Assembly (NCBI RefSeq): GCF_003967575.1
Contig: NZ_BIFT01000002.1
Span: 62,001 to 126,000, forward strand
DNA: 64,000 nucleotides
Reading direction: 5' to 3'
Source: Dictyobacter alpinus
GTDB taxonomy: Bacteria; Chloroflexota; Ktedonobacteria; Ktedonobacterales; Ktedonobacteraceae
The position numbers were made by a program, and so were the translations under genes. The notes under the pieces were generated by a model. The model was not told where the DNA came from, made no database searches, and saw only the letters and a list, made by a program, of their open reading frames with translations. Position 1 is the stretch's first letter. The number at the start of each line of letters is the position of its first letter. This document shows positions 48,401 to 60,500 of the stretch, piece after piece.

Positions 48401-51400
48401 TGCCTGTAAGGTCATTCCACAGGAAAACCTGGGCATGCGCTGCCATACTATCGATGTGGTCTTGCCAGAGGAGCCCATTTCGCCGACGACTCCCGTGCTG
48501 GCACAGCTTGTGCAGGAATACTTTGCCGACGATTCCGGGAATAGTCCGCTAGCCTATCGGGATCTGGAACGCCTGGCTCAGACATACGAGCCAATGACCA
48601 TACCGGAGGCGCAGCAGCCCCCGTTCCGTCAGGGAGGCGTCTATCTGATCACCGGCGGACTCGGTAGCGTTGGCCCTCTCCTGGCTGAGCATCTTGGCAA
48701 AACCTATCAAGCCACGGTGATATTACTGAGTCGCGCTTCGCTCCTACCACGCGAACAATGGCAGCAATGGCTCGACGAGCATGATGAGAATGATGATCTA
48801 AGTATCAAGCTGAAACACCTACTTGCCATGGAGGCAGGGGGCGGCCGCTTTGTCCTGATGCAGTGTGATGTCGGTGATGTTGACCAGCTGCGGCAGATAC
48901 TGCAGCAGATCCATACACGCTTCGGTGCGTTACACGGAGTGCTCCATGCCGCAGGCGTGACCAATGCCCTCTCGTTTAAGTCGACACAGACGATCACGCC
49001 CGCTGATTATGCGCTGCAAGTACGTCCCAAAGTAGACGGCCTTTATGCCCTGGAAAAGACACTGACTGAATATCCAGTAGATTTTTGTCTACTCTTCTCC
49101 TCTATCTCGGTCGTACTGGGTGGCATTACCTTTTCAGCCTATGTGGCTGGCAATGTGTTTCTGGATGCCTTTGCGCAAGCACGTCAGCAGACAAGCACCT
49201 TCCCCTGGCTCAGTATCGACTGGGATACCTGGAAAGTCAAAGAGAACATGCATGGTGCGATTGGCGCCACTGTGGCTGAGTATAGCATGGATCCCGAGGA
49301 GGCCTGTGCCGTGCTCACACGCGTCCTGGCCCGGCGTATCCCCCATGTGGCGATCTCGACTGGCGACCTGCAAGCACGTATCGATGAGTGGGTCAATCTG
49401 GCATCACTCCTGGCGACCGACGATGCCGATGAACAACTAGCGCACAAAAAAGGAACAGAGAAGGCGGTCCCGCTATCAATCAAGGCGTATACACAGAGCA
49501 TGGTCGAAATCTGGCAACAGGTCCTGGGATTGTCGGAGATCGGCCTGTATGACAACTTCTTTGATCTGGGTGGTAATTCGCTGATCGGACTGCAAGTCAT
49601 TTCGAAGCTCAAAAAAACCTTGAATAGGTCCATTCCGGCCGTGGCTCTGTATGAGGCACCTACGGTCAGCGCTCTGGCACAGTATCTCTTGCCTGCGGGT
49701 AATGAAGATGACGTTGAAGAGGCCCCTGACCTGCTGAAAGAGCGGCGCAATCAGGCCCGCCAATCCACGGTCCAGGAAGAGATTGCGATTATTGGCATGA
49801 CCGGCCATTTCCCAGGCGCGCCTACCGTCGATGCCTTCTGGGAAAACCTGCGCAATGGCGTGGAGTCGATTAACTCTTTTACTGAAGAGGAGTTGATCGA
49901 GGCAGGCTGCGATCCCTTGCAGGTCCGCAATGCGGCCTATGTCAAAATGCGGCCAACGCTCCCAACGGAAGCAGTGGAAAACTTTGATGCCTTGTTCTTT
50001 GGCTATAGTCCACGTGAGGCCGAATTAACCGATCCACAACATCGGCTCTTCCTTGAAAGCTCCTGGGAAGCCCTGGAAGTAGCTGGCTATGATCCATCCA
50101 CCTACACTGGACTGATCGGGGTCTTCGGCGGCTCAAATATTAGTACCTATATGATGAGTATGCTAAATAATCCTGATGCAGCCCTTGGGGATGACTATCA
50201 GATGGTGATTGGGAATGATAAAGATTCGTTAACCACCAGTGTCTCGTATAAGTTGAATCTGAAAGGCCCGAGCTTCGCCGTTCAAACCTTCTGCTCCACG
50301 TCGCTGGTGGCGACCCACCTGGCCTGCCAGAGCCTCTTACATGGGGAGTGTGATCTGGCACTGGCCGGTGGCGTCTCGATTCGTGTGCCGATGAAGGCAG
50401 GTCACCTCTATGAGGAAGGCGGTATGGAGTCGCCCGACGGCCACTGCCGCACCTTCGATGCGCAAGCCAAAGGCAGTATGTTCGGAGATGGAGTTGGCGT
50501 GGTGGTCCTGAAACGCCTGAGTGAAGCGGTGGCCGATGGCGATATTATTCATGCTGTCATTAAAGGCTCTGCGGTCAATAATGATGGCTCGCTCAAAGTC
50601 AGTTATACAGCTCCAAGCATTGTTGGTCAGTCTGAAGTGGTGACGATGGCACTGGAAGCAGCGGGCGTCTCGCCTGAAAGCATCAGCTATATTGAGGCGC
50701 ATGGTACGGCCACTGAGCTGGGTGATCCGATTGAGGTGGCCTCATTGACAAAGGCCTACCGGGCATATACTGACCAGACTGGCTACTGCGCGATTGGTTC
50801 AGTCAAAACAAATGTTGGTCACCTGGATCGGGCGGCTGGCGTGAGTGGATTGATCAAGACGGTGTTGGCCCTCAAACATCACGAGATACCGGCCAATCTG
50901 CATTTCCAGGAGTCGAATCCTGAGATTGATTTTGAACAGAGTCCTTTCTATGTCAATAAAGACCTTTCGTCCTGGGAAACCAATGGGGAGCCGCGCCGCG
51001 CTGGCATTAACTCGCTGGGCCTGGGCGGTACTAATGCCCATGTCATCGTGGAGGAGGCCCCTGTACGGCCCGCCTCTGGTCCATCACGCCCCTGGCAACT
51101 GCTTATGCTCTCAGCTCGTACCTCCGGAGCGCTGGCCCAGAGTACGCAGCGACTCAGGGAGCATTTACTGGCAGACTCGACTGTTCCACTGGCGGATGTT
51201 GCCTATACCTTACAGGTTGGCCGTAAGCTAATGGATCATCGCCGTGTGGTCCTCTGCCGCACTACCGAGGAGGCCTTGAAAGCGCTGGATACACCTCCAG
51301 GCCCACAGGCTCAGGTATTCACAGGCCAGGAATCCCGGACCGATCGCCAGGTGGCCTTCCTGCTTCCAGGCGTAGGTGAGCGCTACATAGACGTTACGCA

Positions 51401-54400
51401 GGCACTCTATCATGCCGAAGAAACGTTCCGCAGCGCCATCGATACCTGCCATAGTTTCTTAAACACAAACTATGGACTCGATCTACACAGGATTCTGGAG
51501 CTAGATCAGATGCCCACGGAGACGCGCGTAGAAGCGGCTACAAATGGGAAGCTGTCGATGCAAAGCTTGCTGGGCCGCAATGGACAGGCCACAAAGTCAG
51601 CGGAACCTACCCGCACGGCGGAGATGCAGCCGACCGTCTTTGTGGTCGAGTATGCGCTGGCACAACTGCTGCTACAATGGGGCATCTCGCCACAGGCCAT
51701 GCTTGGCTATAGCCTGGGTGAATATGTGGTGGCTTGTCTTGCCGGGGTGCTCTCATTGAAGGATGCCTTGCGCCTGGTGGCTGGTCGCGCCCAGTTAATT
51801 GAAGAAATAGAAACCGGGGCCATGCTGGCCGTGATGTTATCAGAGGCTGAGATCAAACCCTATCTGGACGCACAGATCAATCTGGCCATTCACAATAGCC
51901 CCACGGCCTGTGTCCTGGCGGGTCCGGTTACGGCAATTGAACAGCTAGCCACGCGTTTGCTTAAAAATGATATCGCCTGCCGACGTGTTGAGACAACTCA
52001 CGCCTTCCATTCACAGATGCTGAGTCCACTGATGGATAAAGTCACGGAGTTGGCAGGTACGGTCACGCTGCACACACCCACGATTCCCTACATTTCAAAT
52101 GTGACAGGCACCTGGATTACCGATGAGCAGGCCACCGATCCCGGCTATTGGGCGCAGCATATGTGCCAGACAGTGCGCTTCGCAGATGGTGTGGGCTGTT
52201 TGTTGACCGAGACAGATTGCCTCTTGCTAGAAGTTGGACCAGGTCAGGCCTTGAGCTTCTTCGCCAAACAACATCCAGCCTGTACACCGACCCGACGCGA
52301 TCTGGTCCTGCCGACCCTACCAGCGCCACATGGCAAACAAAAACAGGATCCACACGCGTTTCTGCTCTCAACGCTCGGCAAACTCTGGCTAACCGGGGTG
52401 GTGCCAGACTGGACCGACTATTATCGCAACGAGAAGCGTCAGCGCGTCATCCTTCCTACGTATCCCTTTGAGCGTCAGCGCTACTGGATCGATGGTGGAT
52501 CATCTTCAGCCCGTGCGATTGCCTCAAACAGGCAAAATCAGCAACAGGTGCTGGCCCCGGCTGCGATCCTGTCCAGTCTGAAAAAAGAGAAGCTAGATGA
52601 TTGGTTCTATCTACCAGGCTGGAAACATGCCGGTCCGCAGTTGCCCGAAGTTTTCGCGGAGAATCCGGAGCAGCCTATCTGCTGGCTCCTCTTGCTGGAT
52701 GAACGCGGCATAGTCAAGCAACTGGCCACCCTGCTGGTGGCACGTCAACATCAGGTGATTACCGTTGTTCCAGGTGCGGCGTTTGCACAACATTCACCCA
52801 CGTCATTTACGGTACGCCCGGCTGAGCGAGCAGACTATACCCGACTGCTTAAAAAGCTGGAGCAGCCACCACAACGTATTATCCATGGCTGGACGATTAC
52901 TGAGCCGCTGACAGAGCTCTCCCGGGAAATCCGGCTGGAGCACGTTATGGAGAGAGGTTTCTATTGTCTTATGGCGCTGGCCCAGGCGTTGGGTGAAGTA
53001 AATCTGGAGGACCCCTGTCAGATTATCGCGGTCTCGAATGAGCTTCAGGATGTGACGGGTCAGGAGACAACCTGTCCCGAAAAGGCCACGATCATTGGTC
53101 CTTCACGCATCATTGCTCAGGAGTATCCATCGCTCAGTTGTCGCAGTGTCGATATCGCGATCCCTCTACAGGAAAGCCAGCAGCGGACCCTGCTCAAGCA
53201 TCTATTGGGAGAGGTGCTCACACCAACAACCGAGCCCGTGGTGGCCTTGCGCCGGACCGGGCGCTGGCTGCTGACCTTCGAGCGGCTGCATATTCCACCA
53301 CAACCACTCCAGGAGACGTCATTGCGTGAGCATGGTACCTACCTGATCACCGGTGGTCTGGGAGGTATTGGTCTGGGTATGGCCAACTATCTGGCCCGCA
53401 GCGTCCAGGCCAATCTGGTCCTGATCTCTCGTAGTGGCCTGCCTGACCGCGCCCAGTGGGCCGACATCCTGCAAGAAAAGGGCAGTGAGAAGGGCGTCGG
53501 ACGCCAGATCAGTCAGGTGCTGGCGCTAGAGGAACTCGGATCTACCGTCCTGCCTCTGGCGGCAGATGTTTCGCAGGTAGTCCAGATGGAAATGGTCATC
53601 CAGCAGACGACGCAGACCTTTGGCGCTCTGCATGGGGTCATTCATGCGGCAGGCTTACCAGGGGTCGGCCTGATGCAGAATAAAACAGCCGCGCAAGCCG
53701 CCAGTGTGATGTCGCCTAAATTGAACGGCACCATCGCGCTTGACCAGGCGCTGCGTGCCTGTCCATTGGATTTTCTGGTGCTCTTCTCTTCTATCACCTC
53801 TTCAACAGGTGGCGGCCCTGGCCAGATTGACTACTGTGCAGCTAATGCCTTTCTGGATGCCTATGCCATTCAACATGCGCATGGTAACTGTCGGACCATC
53901 GCGATTAACTGGGGTGAGTGGCAATGGAATGCCTGGGAGGCGGGCCTCTCCGGCTATGACGAGGAGACCCAGGCCTTCTTCCGCGCTAACCGCCTGGCCT
54001 TTGGCATCAGTTTTACCGAGGGGGCCGAAGCCTTACAGCGTATTCTGAGCCAGCCATTCTCGGAAGTTGTGGTCTCGACCCAGGACTTTGGGGTGCTCTC
54101 ACAGCTTAGTCGGACACATACAGCGGCCACGGCCCTGGAGCAGTTCCATCAGGCGCGTAGCAGTCTCAAACGCCATGAACGACCACCCATGGGCAATGAA
54201 TATACAGCCCCCCAGACGGATCTGGAACGTACATTAACCTCAATCTGGGAGGAAATTCTGGGCATCGATGGCATTGGCAGTAAAGACAATTTCTTCGATC
54301 TTGGCGGTAATTCACTGGTCGGTATTGAGCTGATTACCCAGGTGCGCAAAGTCCTGAAGATGCAAACGCTGCCTTCTTATGTGTTGTATGAGGCACCCAC

Positions 54401-54533
54401 AGTGGAAACGATGGCCGCCTTCCTGGCAAATGAGGAGGCTCCGGTTGAGGAACAACAAGAGCAACGCCAGGAACGCAGCGATAAACGGCGTGAGAATTTA
54501 AAGTTGCGTATGCGTGAGCGTGCTGCCAGATAA
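45459..54533 (+). CDS. bimodular type I PKS, modules 2 and 3 (KS-AT0-KR-ACP-KS-AT-KR-ACP)
   Basis: 3,024 residues, GTG 45459 after AGAGGAG. Module 2: KS from 10 (QTFCSTS, Cys near 180), a short AT remnant where GYSLGEY is replaced by GTAYGLD (near 612) and the HAFH part is missing, KR (GGLGSVG near 1065, SAYVAGN near 1227), ACP (DLGGNSLIG near 1370). Linker ERRNQARQ. Module 3: KS from 1440 (Cys near 1611), complete AT (GYSLGEY near 2082, THAFH near 2180), KR (GGLGGIG near 2631, DYCAAN near 2790), ACP (DLGGNSLVG near 2949). Both KRs keep Lys, Ser, Tyr, Asn. No DH or ER. The C-terminal tail (RQERSDKRRENLKLRMRERA) resembles the inter-module linker, so it likely docks to the next protein. Confidence 0.92.
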   Translation: MKKSISYDTALAIVGMAGRFPGANTIHGFWQNLRTGTKSIQHFSEQELLAAGVDPEMLKLPNYVRAGAILEGAEYFDADFFGYTPREAELTDPQHRVFLECTYEALQDAAYDIETYPGLISVFGGSALSPYFVRGLTGNQPFDEANLVQISVGNERDSLASAISYKLNLRGPSLGIQTFCSTSLVAVHLACQSLLNYDCDIALAGGVAIAMPQINGYLYEEGGILSPDGECRTFDANGAGSVMGNGAAVVVLKRLEEAIEDGDQIYSVILGTHINNDGSRRVSYTAPGLEGQSAVIAQAISNAGVDIETISYIEAHGTATMLGDQIELAALKKAFALRTQKKHFCALGSLKPNVGHLDRASGVSGLIKTALALKHQELPPSLNFEKTSPDIDLANSPFYVNTSLADWQASPDNPRRAGVSSFGLGGTNAHVVIEEAPLLPASMPAQPWQLLVLSAKTATALDNVQQRLLHAIQTEPEANLANIAYTLQVGRTMFNHRRFLLCRDRADALTQLSTQSSTLPSLHQTVRNRALTLLFPATAHFEATSAQSWYQEDVLFRATVDGYYQRIHQLPDCAEYSFSSPQTRQEMAVAALVLACSQVQLLLKWGMTLTAVSGTAYGLDAAAALAGQLSLEDAVQLTITRAKIDAGALPAEALSALIQQLHWQTGDIPYLSQATGTTLSKQQEASAAVWLHDNQFASRLPGHLCQLLSGPENVLVTLGDDQLVAQIKSAPTYLPAYAERVIPWQSNTGPVGRAQLLNVLGYLWLSGVSIEWSQGYTDEQRRRVSLPTYPFEHKRFWIEDKALAAPQVHKKEPDLARWFYQPVWKPAALPATTASSPQRCLWVFEDLAGLGEQLAGRLNTMGQRVVRIQAGDTFIRVQPDLFQLRPGNAEDYKTLCKMLQKEQLIPETIFHLWSVSTQKLDSGLDTFQTLQVSGFHSLMALIQALNTILGNKQVRVLAVANGLYQVQQQDTLIPEKSTLIGACKVIPQENLGMRCHTIDVVLPEEPISPTTPVLAQLVQEYFADDSGNSPLAYRDLERLAQTYEPMTIPEAQQPPFRQGGVYLITGGLGSVGPLLAEHLGKTYQATVILLSRASLLPREQWQQWLDEHDENDDLSIKLKHLLAMEAGGGRFVLMQCDVGDVDQLRQILQQIHTRFGALHGVLHAAGVTNALSFKSTQTITPADYALQVRPKVDGLYALEKTLTEYPVDFCLLFSSISVVLGGITFSAYVAGNVFLDAFAQARQQTSTFPWLSIDWDTWKVKENMHGAIGATVAEYSMDPEEACAVLTRVLARRIPHVAISTGDLQARIDEWVNLASLLATDDADEQLAHKKGTEKAVPLSIKAYTQSMVEIWQQVLGLSEIGLYDNFFDLGGNSLIGLQVISKLKKTLNRSIPAVALYEAPTVSALAQYLLPAGNEDDVEEAPDLLKERRNQARQSTVQEEIAIIGMTGHFPGAPTVDAFWENLRNGVESINSFTEEELIEAGCDPLQVRNAAYVKMRPTLPTEAVENFDALFFGYSPREAELTDPQHRLFLESSWEALEVAGYDPSTYTGLIGVFGGSNISTYMMSMLNNPDAALGDDYQMVIGNDKDSLTTSVSYKLNLKGPSFAVQTFCSTSLVATHLACQSLLHGECDLALAGGVSIRVPMKAGHLYEEGGMESPDGHCRTFDAQAKGSMFGDGVGVVVLKRLSEAVADGDIIHAVIKGSAVNNDGSLKVSYTAPSIVGQSEVVTMALEAAGVSPESISYIEAHGTATELGDPIEVASLTKAYRAYTDQTGYCAIGSVKTNVGHLDRAAGVSGLIKTVLALKHHEIPANLHFQESNPEIDFEQSPFYVNKDLSSWETNGEPRRAGINSLGLGGTNAHVIVEEAPVRPASGPSRPWQLLMLSARTSGALAQSTQRLREHLLADSTVPLADVAYTLQVGRKLMDHRRVVLCRTTEEALKALDTPPGPQAQVFTGQESRTDRQVAFLLPGVGERYIDVTQALYHAEETFRSAIDTCHSFLNTNYGLDLHRILELDQMPTETRVEAATNGKLSMQSLLGRNGQATKSAEPTRTAEMQPTVFVVEYALAQLLLQWGISPQAMLGYSLGEYVVACLAGVLSLKDALRLVAGRAQLIEEIETGAMLAVMLSEAEIKPYLDAQINLAIHNSPTACVLAGPVTAIEQLATRLLKNDIACRRVETTHAFHSQMLSPLMDKVTELAGTVTLHTPTIPYISNVTGTWITDEQATDPGYWAQHMCQTVRFADGVGCLLTETDCLLLEVGPGQALSFFAKQHPACTPTRRDLVLPTLPAPHGKQKQDPHAFLLSTLGKLWLTGVVPDWTDYYRNEKRQRVILPTYPFERQRYWIDGGSSSARAIASNRQNQQQVLAPAAILSSLKKEKLDDWFYLPGWKHAGPQLPEVFAENPEQPICWLLLLDERGIVKQLATLLVARQHQVITVVPGAAFAQHSPTSFTVRPAERADYTRLLKKLEQPPQRIIHGWTITEPLTELSREIRLEHVMERGFYCLMALAQALGEVNLEDPCQIIAVSNELQDVTGQETTCPEKATIIGPSRIIAQEYPSLSCRSVDIAIPLQESQQRTLLKHLLGEVLTPTTEPVVALRRTGRWLLTFERLHIPPQPLQETSLREHGTYLITGGLGGIGLGMANYLARSVQANLVLISRSGLPDRAQWADILQEKGSEKGVGRQISQVLALEELGSTVLPLAADVSQVVQMEMVIQQTTQTFGALHGVIHAAGLPGVGLMQNKTAAQAASVMSPKLNGTIALDQALRACPLDFLVLFSSITSSTGGGPGQIDYCAANAFLDAYAIQHAHGNCRTIAINWGEWQWNAWEAGLSGYDEETQAFFRANRLAFGISFTEGAEALQRILSQPFSEVVVSTQDFGVLSQLSRTHTAATALEQFHQARSSLKRHERPPMGNEYTAPQTDLERTLTSIWEEILGIDGIGSKDNFFDLGGNSLVGIELITQVRKVLKMQTLPSYVLYEAPTVETMAAFLANEEAPVEEQQEQRQERSDKRRENLKLRMRERAAR

Positions 54534-54546
54534 AAGGATGTTGTAT

Positions 54547-57500
54547 ATGACTGACAACGATACTATCTTGCAGGATACTGCATATGATACCGCGCTGGCA
54601 ATTGTTGGCATGTCGGGCCGTTTTCCGGGGGCCAACGACCTGGAACGTTTCTGGCAGAACCTGGCCGATGGCGTCATGTCTATCCAGTCTTTTTCAGAAC
54701 AAGAACTACTGGATGCAGGCCTGTCGCCTGAACTTATCCAGGATCCTCAGTACGTTAAGGCCGGTACCACCATCAAGGGGATCACAGATTTCGATGCCTC
54801 GTTCTTTGGCTTTACGCCACGCGAGGCCCAATGTCTGGATCCGCAGCATCGCCTCTTCCTGGAGTGTTCCTGGGAAGCGTTGGAGCAGGCAGGCTATCCA
54901 CCTGATGGCTATGATGGCTTGATCGGGGTGTTTGCGGGCTCGCATACATCCGATTATCGGGAACAAAATCTCACCCTTTATCCCAATCTGCAGGACATCG
55001 TGGGGAATCTTCAGATCTCCATTAGCAATGATTGTGATGCCCTGGCCTCCATGGTTTCGTATAAGCTGAACTTGAAGGGGCCTGGCGTGGCGGTACAAAC
55101 GTTCTGCTCTACATCGCTGGTGGCGACCCACATGGCATGTCAAAGTCTGCTGACCTATGATTGTGATATTGCCTTAGCGGGCGGGGCGGTCTTAAAACTG
55201 CCTCAGCCTTCTGGCTATCTCTATGAAGAAGGCGGGATCTTTTCGCCCGATGGTCAGTGTCGAACTTTTGATGGCCAGTCCCAGGGCAGTGTCATCGGCA
55301 ATGGCGTGGGAGTGGTGGCGATTAAGCGTCTGAAAGAAGCTATCGAGGATGGCGATCACATCTATGCCATTATTCGTGGCTCGGCCACCAATAATGATGG
55401 CAGTGTCCGTGTTGGCTATACCGCCCCTGGACTCAATGGGCAGAGTGCGGTGATTGCGGATGCAATTACCCATAGTGGTGTGCCCTTTGAAAGTATTAGC
55501 TATATTGAGGCTCATGGAACCGGCACCAAACTGGGCGATGCCATTGAACTGGCGGCCCTGCTCAAGTCCTTTCGCCCACATACCACCCAACGACAGTTCT
55601 GTGCGCTTGGTTCAGTCAAGCCGAACATTGGCCATCTGGACCGCGCGTCAGGCGTCACTGGTCTGATCAAAACCGCGCTGGCACTGCAGCATAAGCAACT
55701 TCCACCCAGTTTGAACTTTGAGCAAACGAGTAGTGATATTCAACTAGAAGAGAGCCCGTTCTTTGTCAATACCCGGTTGCAGCCATGGCTACCAGGGGAG
55801 GCAGGCGTCCGGCGCGCTGGCGTCAATTCCTTTGGCCTGGGTGGCACCAATGCCCACGTGGTATTGGAGGAAGCCCCACTGCGCCAGACAGGCCAGCATG
55901 GACGCGCCTGGCAACTGCTGCCGCTGGCGGCACGCAGCCAGAAAGCCCTGGCACAGATGGCGGCCAATCTGGCTACCTACCTGACGGAGCACCAGAATGC
56001 GGACCTGCGTGATGTCGCCTATACCTTACAGGTTGGTCGTACGCCGTTTCTTTCACGCCAGGCGCTGGTCTGCCGGAACACAGAGGAAGCCATCACCTTG
56101 CTGCAAGCGGCCTCGCTGCAAGAGGGTGCTGTACAACAGAATAATACGCGCCGCCCGGTAGCCTTGCTCTTTCCGGATAATCCAGAGGCGGCCTCGATCG
56201 GCTGGGAACTTGTTTCCCAGGAAGCACACTTTAAAGCGGCACTCGCGCCGAGTGCGGGCTTTATTCGACGGCACTTGCAGTGTGCCATGAGCGAGCTATT
56301 CAACGACGCGCAGCAGCTCGAACGGACGTATTGTGGCTATGTGCTGTGGTCATATGGAATGACGCAGGTCCTGCAAAACTGGGGCGTCGAGTTCTCAGCC
56401 GTGCTGGGTGAAGGGATTGGTGCTATCGTGGCAATGGTTGTCGCGGGCATCCTTTCACTAGAGGATGGATTACGGCTGGCGCGTGCCCAGGCCCAGGACG
56501 CTACGCAACACACACTCGCCTCGCTGCTAAAAGACTGCCAGCGCCATGGAGCGTTGATCCCATACGTATCAACGCTCACTAGCGATTGGCTAACCGAGCA
56601 GGACATCCAGGATGCGGACATACTGGCATGCCAGGTGTGCACCTACATACAGGAGTTGCCTCACCTGCTACAAGCCTCTGAAATGGTACTGCTAGAAGTA
56701 GGCGACGGCTCACGTTGGACGCAACACCAGACAGAGACGCTGCACACGGTAGCCTTTGTATCCACCACCCATGCGCAGGCAGGACAAGAGGCACTCCTGC
56801 ACATACTGGGCCGCTTATGGGAGCGGGGCGTGCCCATTGACTGGAAAGCTTTTTCCGCGCAAGAGCAACGCCTGCGCATGCCACTCCCAACCTATCCCTT
56901 TGAGCGTCAACGCATCTGGGTCGATCATGAATTTGTCCGCAAGATACTGGCAACCACGGCTCCAACCTCCAGTGATTCATATGCAATTGGGAAGGAAGAT
57001 CGAGATCACTGGTTCTACCGTCCTACCTGGCAAGCGATTGAGCTCACGTCACTGGCAGATCCAGCCGTAGACCAGACCTACCTGATCTTCCTGGATACCC
57101 AGGCGATCGGAGAACATCTGGCACAACGGCTAGAAAGTCGCGGAGCCCGAGTTATTCGTGTCTATCCAGAAGCAGCATCCACCTCTTTTTCAGAGGAAAA
57201 GGATGGCCTGATCTTCCATCTCGACCGGACCCGATCCAGCGCGTATCAGCAACTCTTTACACGGTTAGCTGAACTGGAAACGCTACCCGCGCATATCCTG
57301 CATTGCGCATTATTGACGCTCCCGGATCAGGTGGCGGCAGGCGAGGCTGGTTTCCAGACCATGCAGGAACTTGGCCTGTATAGCCTGCTCTTCTTGCTGC
57401 AGGCCTATGAAAAGCAAACGGTGGGGGCGCCCCTCAAGGTGACGCTGCTGACCAATCAACTCCAACAGGTTAAGCCTGATGATGCGTTATGTCCAGAAAA

Positions 57501-60500
57501 AAGCCCTGTGTTGGGCCTCTGTAAAGTGGCCTCCCAGGAGAATCCGGATGTGCTCTGTCGCAGTATTGATCTGGAGACAGGCATAGAGCCGGGCTACGAG
57601 CAGCTACTCACCGAAATACTGTCAGATGATAGGCAACGCACCATTGCCTATCGCCAGGGGCAACGCTGGATCGAAACCTATGCTGCGCTGACGCTGGCTG
57701 TGCCTGACGCGCTCCCATTTCGCCCACAGGGTACCTATCTGATTACTGGTGGCCTGGGTGGAGTAGGATTATTGCTGGCAACCTATCTGGCCCAGCAGGT
57801 CCAGGCACAACTCGCACTGGTCAGTCGCTCGCCGTTTCCAGAGCGCACGTTGTGGTCTGACTGGTTACTTACACATGAACAGGATGATCGGACCAGCCAG
57901 CAGATACGACAGTTGCAGGCGATTGAGGCCCTGGGCAGCAAGGTCATGGTCTTGCAGGCGGATGTCGCCGATAAACAGCGGATGCGGGAGGTTGTTGAGC
58001 AGGTTGTGACGACATATGCTGGCCTGCATGGCGTAATTCATGCAGCCGGCATCTCTGATTCACAGGCCTTTGGCTCAGTACAGGACCTGGGACAGGAGGC
58101 CTATGCGTGGCATTTTGGTCCCAAAGTGCATGGGCTCTACGCGCTGACAGAGGCCATTCAGGACTACCAGCCTGACTTCTGTATCCTGTTTTCTTCCCTT
58201 TCAACGATTCTAGGTGGTCTCGGTCTCTCTGCCTATACGGCGGCCAATCGCTTTATGGATACCTTTGCCGCCGCCTATAATCGCCAGGCCAGTTCACCCT
58301 GGTTATGTGTCAATTGGGATTCCTGGCAAGTCAAAGAGAATCCACATGGTGATTTAGGCAAAACCATTGCCGCCTTTACCATGACACTAGAAGAAGGGAC
58401 GGACGCCTTTACCCGTGCCCTCATCTCGGGTGAGACGCACCTGGTAAACTCGACCGGAGATCTGCAGGCACGAGTCAAACAGTGGATTTATCTGGAATCA
58501 CTGGCAGGAACACACACGGAGCAGCCCCAGGAAATAGCCAGGACGGCGCCAGCTCCGGCTGACTATGAGCAGATCCTGGAAGAGATCTGGCGGCAGACGC
58601 TGGGCTTAGAACAGGTAGGCCTGACGGACAACTTCTTTGACCTGGGTGGCAATTCGCTGACCGCGCTCCAACTTGTGTCACGCATCCGTAAGACACTTCA
58701 GGTCCAGCTTCCGGCGGTAGCACTGTTTGAGGCTCCCAGTATCAGTGCGATGGCACGCTATCTACAACCTGCGCACAAAGAGCCCCAGGAACAAGAGATC
58801 CTGGCGCAACGGCGCAGTCAGGCCCGCCAGCGCAGCCAGCGAGTCGATATCGCGATTATTGGCATGTCGGGCCGTTTCCCAGGGGCCAGCACGGTCGAAC
58901 AATACTGGCAAAATCTCAGAAATGGGGTGGAGTCCCTTACCTTCTTCAGCGAAGAAGAATTACTGGAGGCAGGCATCGAGCTAGAGTTGATCAACAATCC
59001 AGCCTATGTACGCGCACGCCCGATCCTCAAAATCGAGGAGGTTGAGACCTTCGATGCAGCCTTTTTCGGTTACAGCCCACGCGAAGCCGAACTGACCGAT
59101 CCACAGCACCGTTTGTTCCTGGAATGTTGCTGGGAGGCATTAGAGCACGCCGGCTATGATGCCGAGCGCTACCCAGGTATGATCGCTCTATTTGGCGGCA
59201 CCAATATCAGTAGCTATATCCTCAAAATCACCGAGCATCCAGAACAACTGGAGGGCGTAGAGGATTATCAGATTGTCATTGGCAACGATAAGGACTCATT
59301 AGCGACCAGCGTCTCCTATAAGATGAACCTACGCGGACCTAGCCTGACGGTGCAGACGTTTTGTTCGACCTCGCTGGTCGCGACCCATCTGGCCTGCCAG
59401 AATCTCATCAATGGCGAATGCGATCTGGCAATGGCCGGTGGCGTCTCGCTGCGGATTCCTTCCCAAAGTGGCTACCTGTATCAACTTGGAGGACAGGAAT
59501 CGGTCGATGGCCATTGCTATACATTTGATGCACGCGCCACGGGCAGCACCTTTGGTGATGGTGCAGGCGTGGTGGTCCTCAAACGCTTAGAGGATGCCCT
59601 GGCAGATGGCGATACCATTCATGCCGTCATTAAAGGGTCCGCCATGAATAACGATGGCTCGCTCAAGGTCAGCTATACCGCACCCAGCGTTAATGGACAG
59701 GCCGAGGTGGTGATGCAAGCGCTTGCCCACGCCAATCTTTCACCGGAACAGATCAGTTATGTGGAGGCACATGGCACGGCCACGGAAATGGGCGATCCGA
59801 TCGAGGTAGCCTCACTGACTAAAGCCTTTCGTAGCCAAACCCCAAATACCCATTTCTGTGCACTCGGTTCGGTCAAGCCGAATGTCGGCCATATGGATCG
59901 CGCAGCCGGTGTCTCGGGACTGATTAAAGTGGTCGAGTCGCTCAAACACAATGAGCTACCTCCAAGTCTCAATTTTGAGGTACCCAATCCTGAGATCGAT
60001 TTTGCCTCAAGCCCCTTCTATGTCAATACCAGCCTGACAGCCTGGCCACGTGGAGAGGTCCCCCGGCGAGCCGGTGTGAACTCTCTAGGGATGGGGGGAA
60101 CCAATGTGCATATGATTGTAGAGGAGGCGCCAGTCACGCCACCTTCGGGTCCCTCACGTCCCTATCAGCTATTGCTGCTCTCGGCCCGCACGCCACAAGC
60201 CTTAGAGGCAACACGGCAACGCCTGCATGAGCAACTCATGATCCAGCCAGAGCTCCCATTGCCAGATATTGCCTATACCTTACAGGTTGGACGCAAACAG
60301 ATGGAGCAACGTACCATGCTGGTCTGCCAGGATCGCGAAGATGCTTTGAGGCAGTTGAGCATAGCCCTACCAGCTCATCACGAAAAACGCAGCGACCGCC
60401 CGGTGGCCCTGCTCTTTTCCGGCGTAGGCGAACAATATCCAGGCATGGCCGGTGATCTCTATCAGCAAGAGCCGATCTTTCGTGCGTGTGTGGAGCGCTG

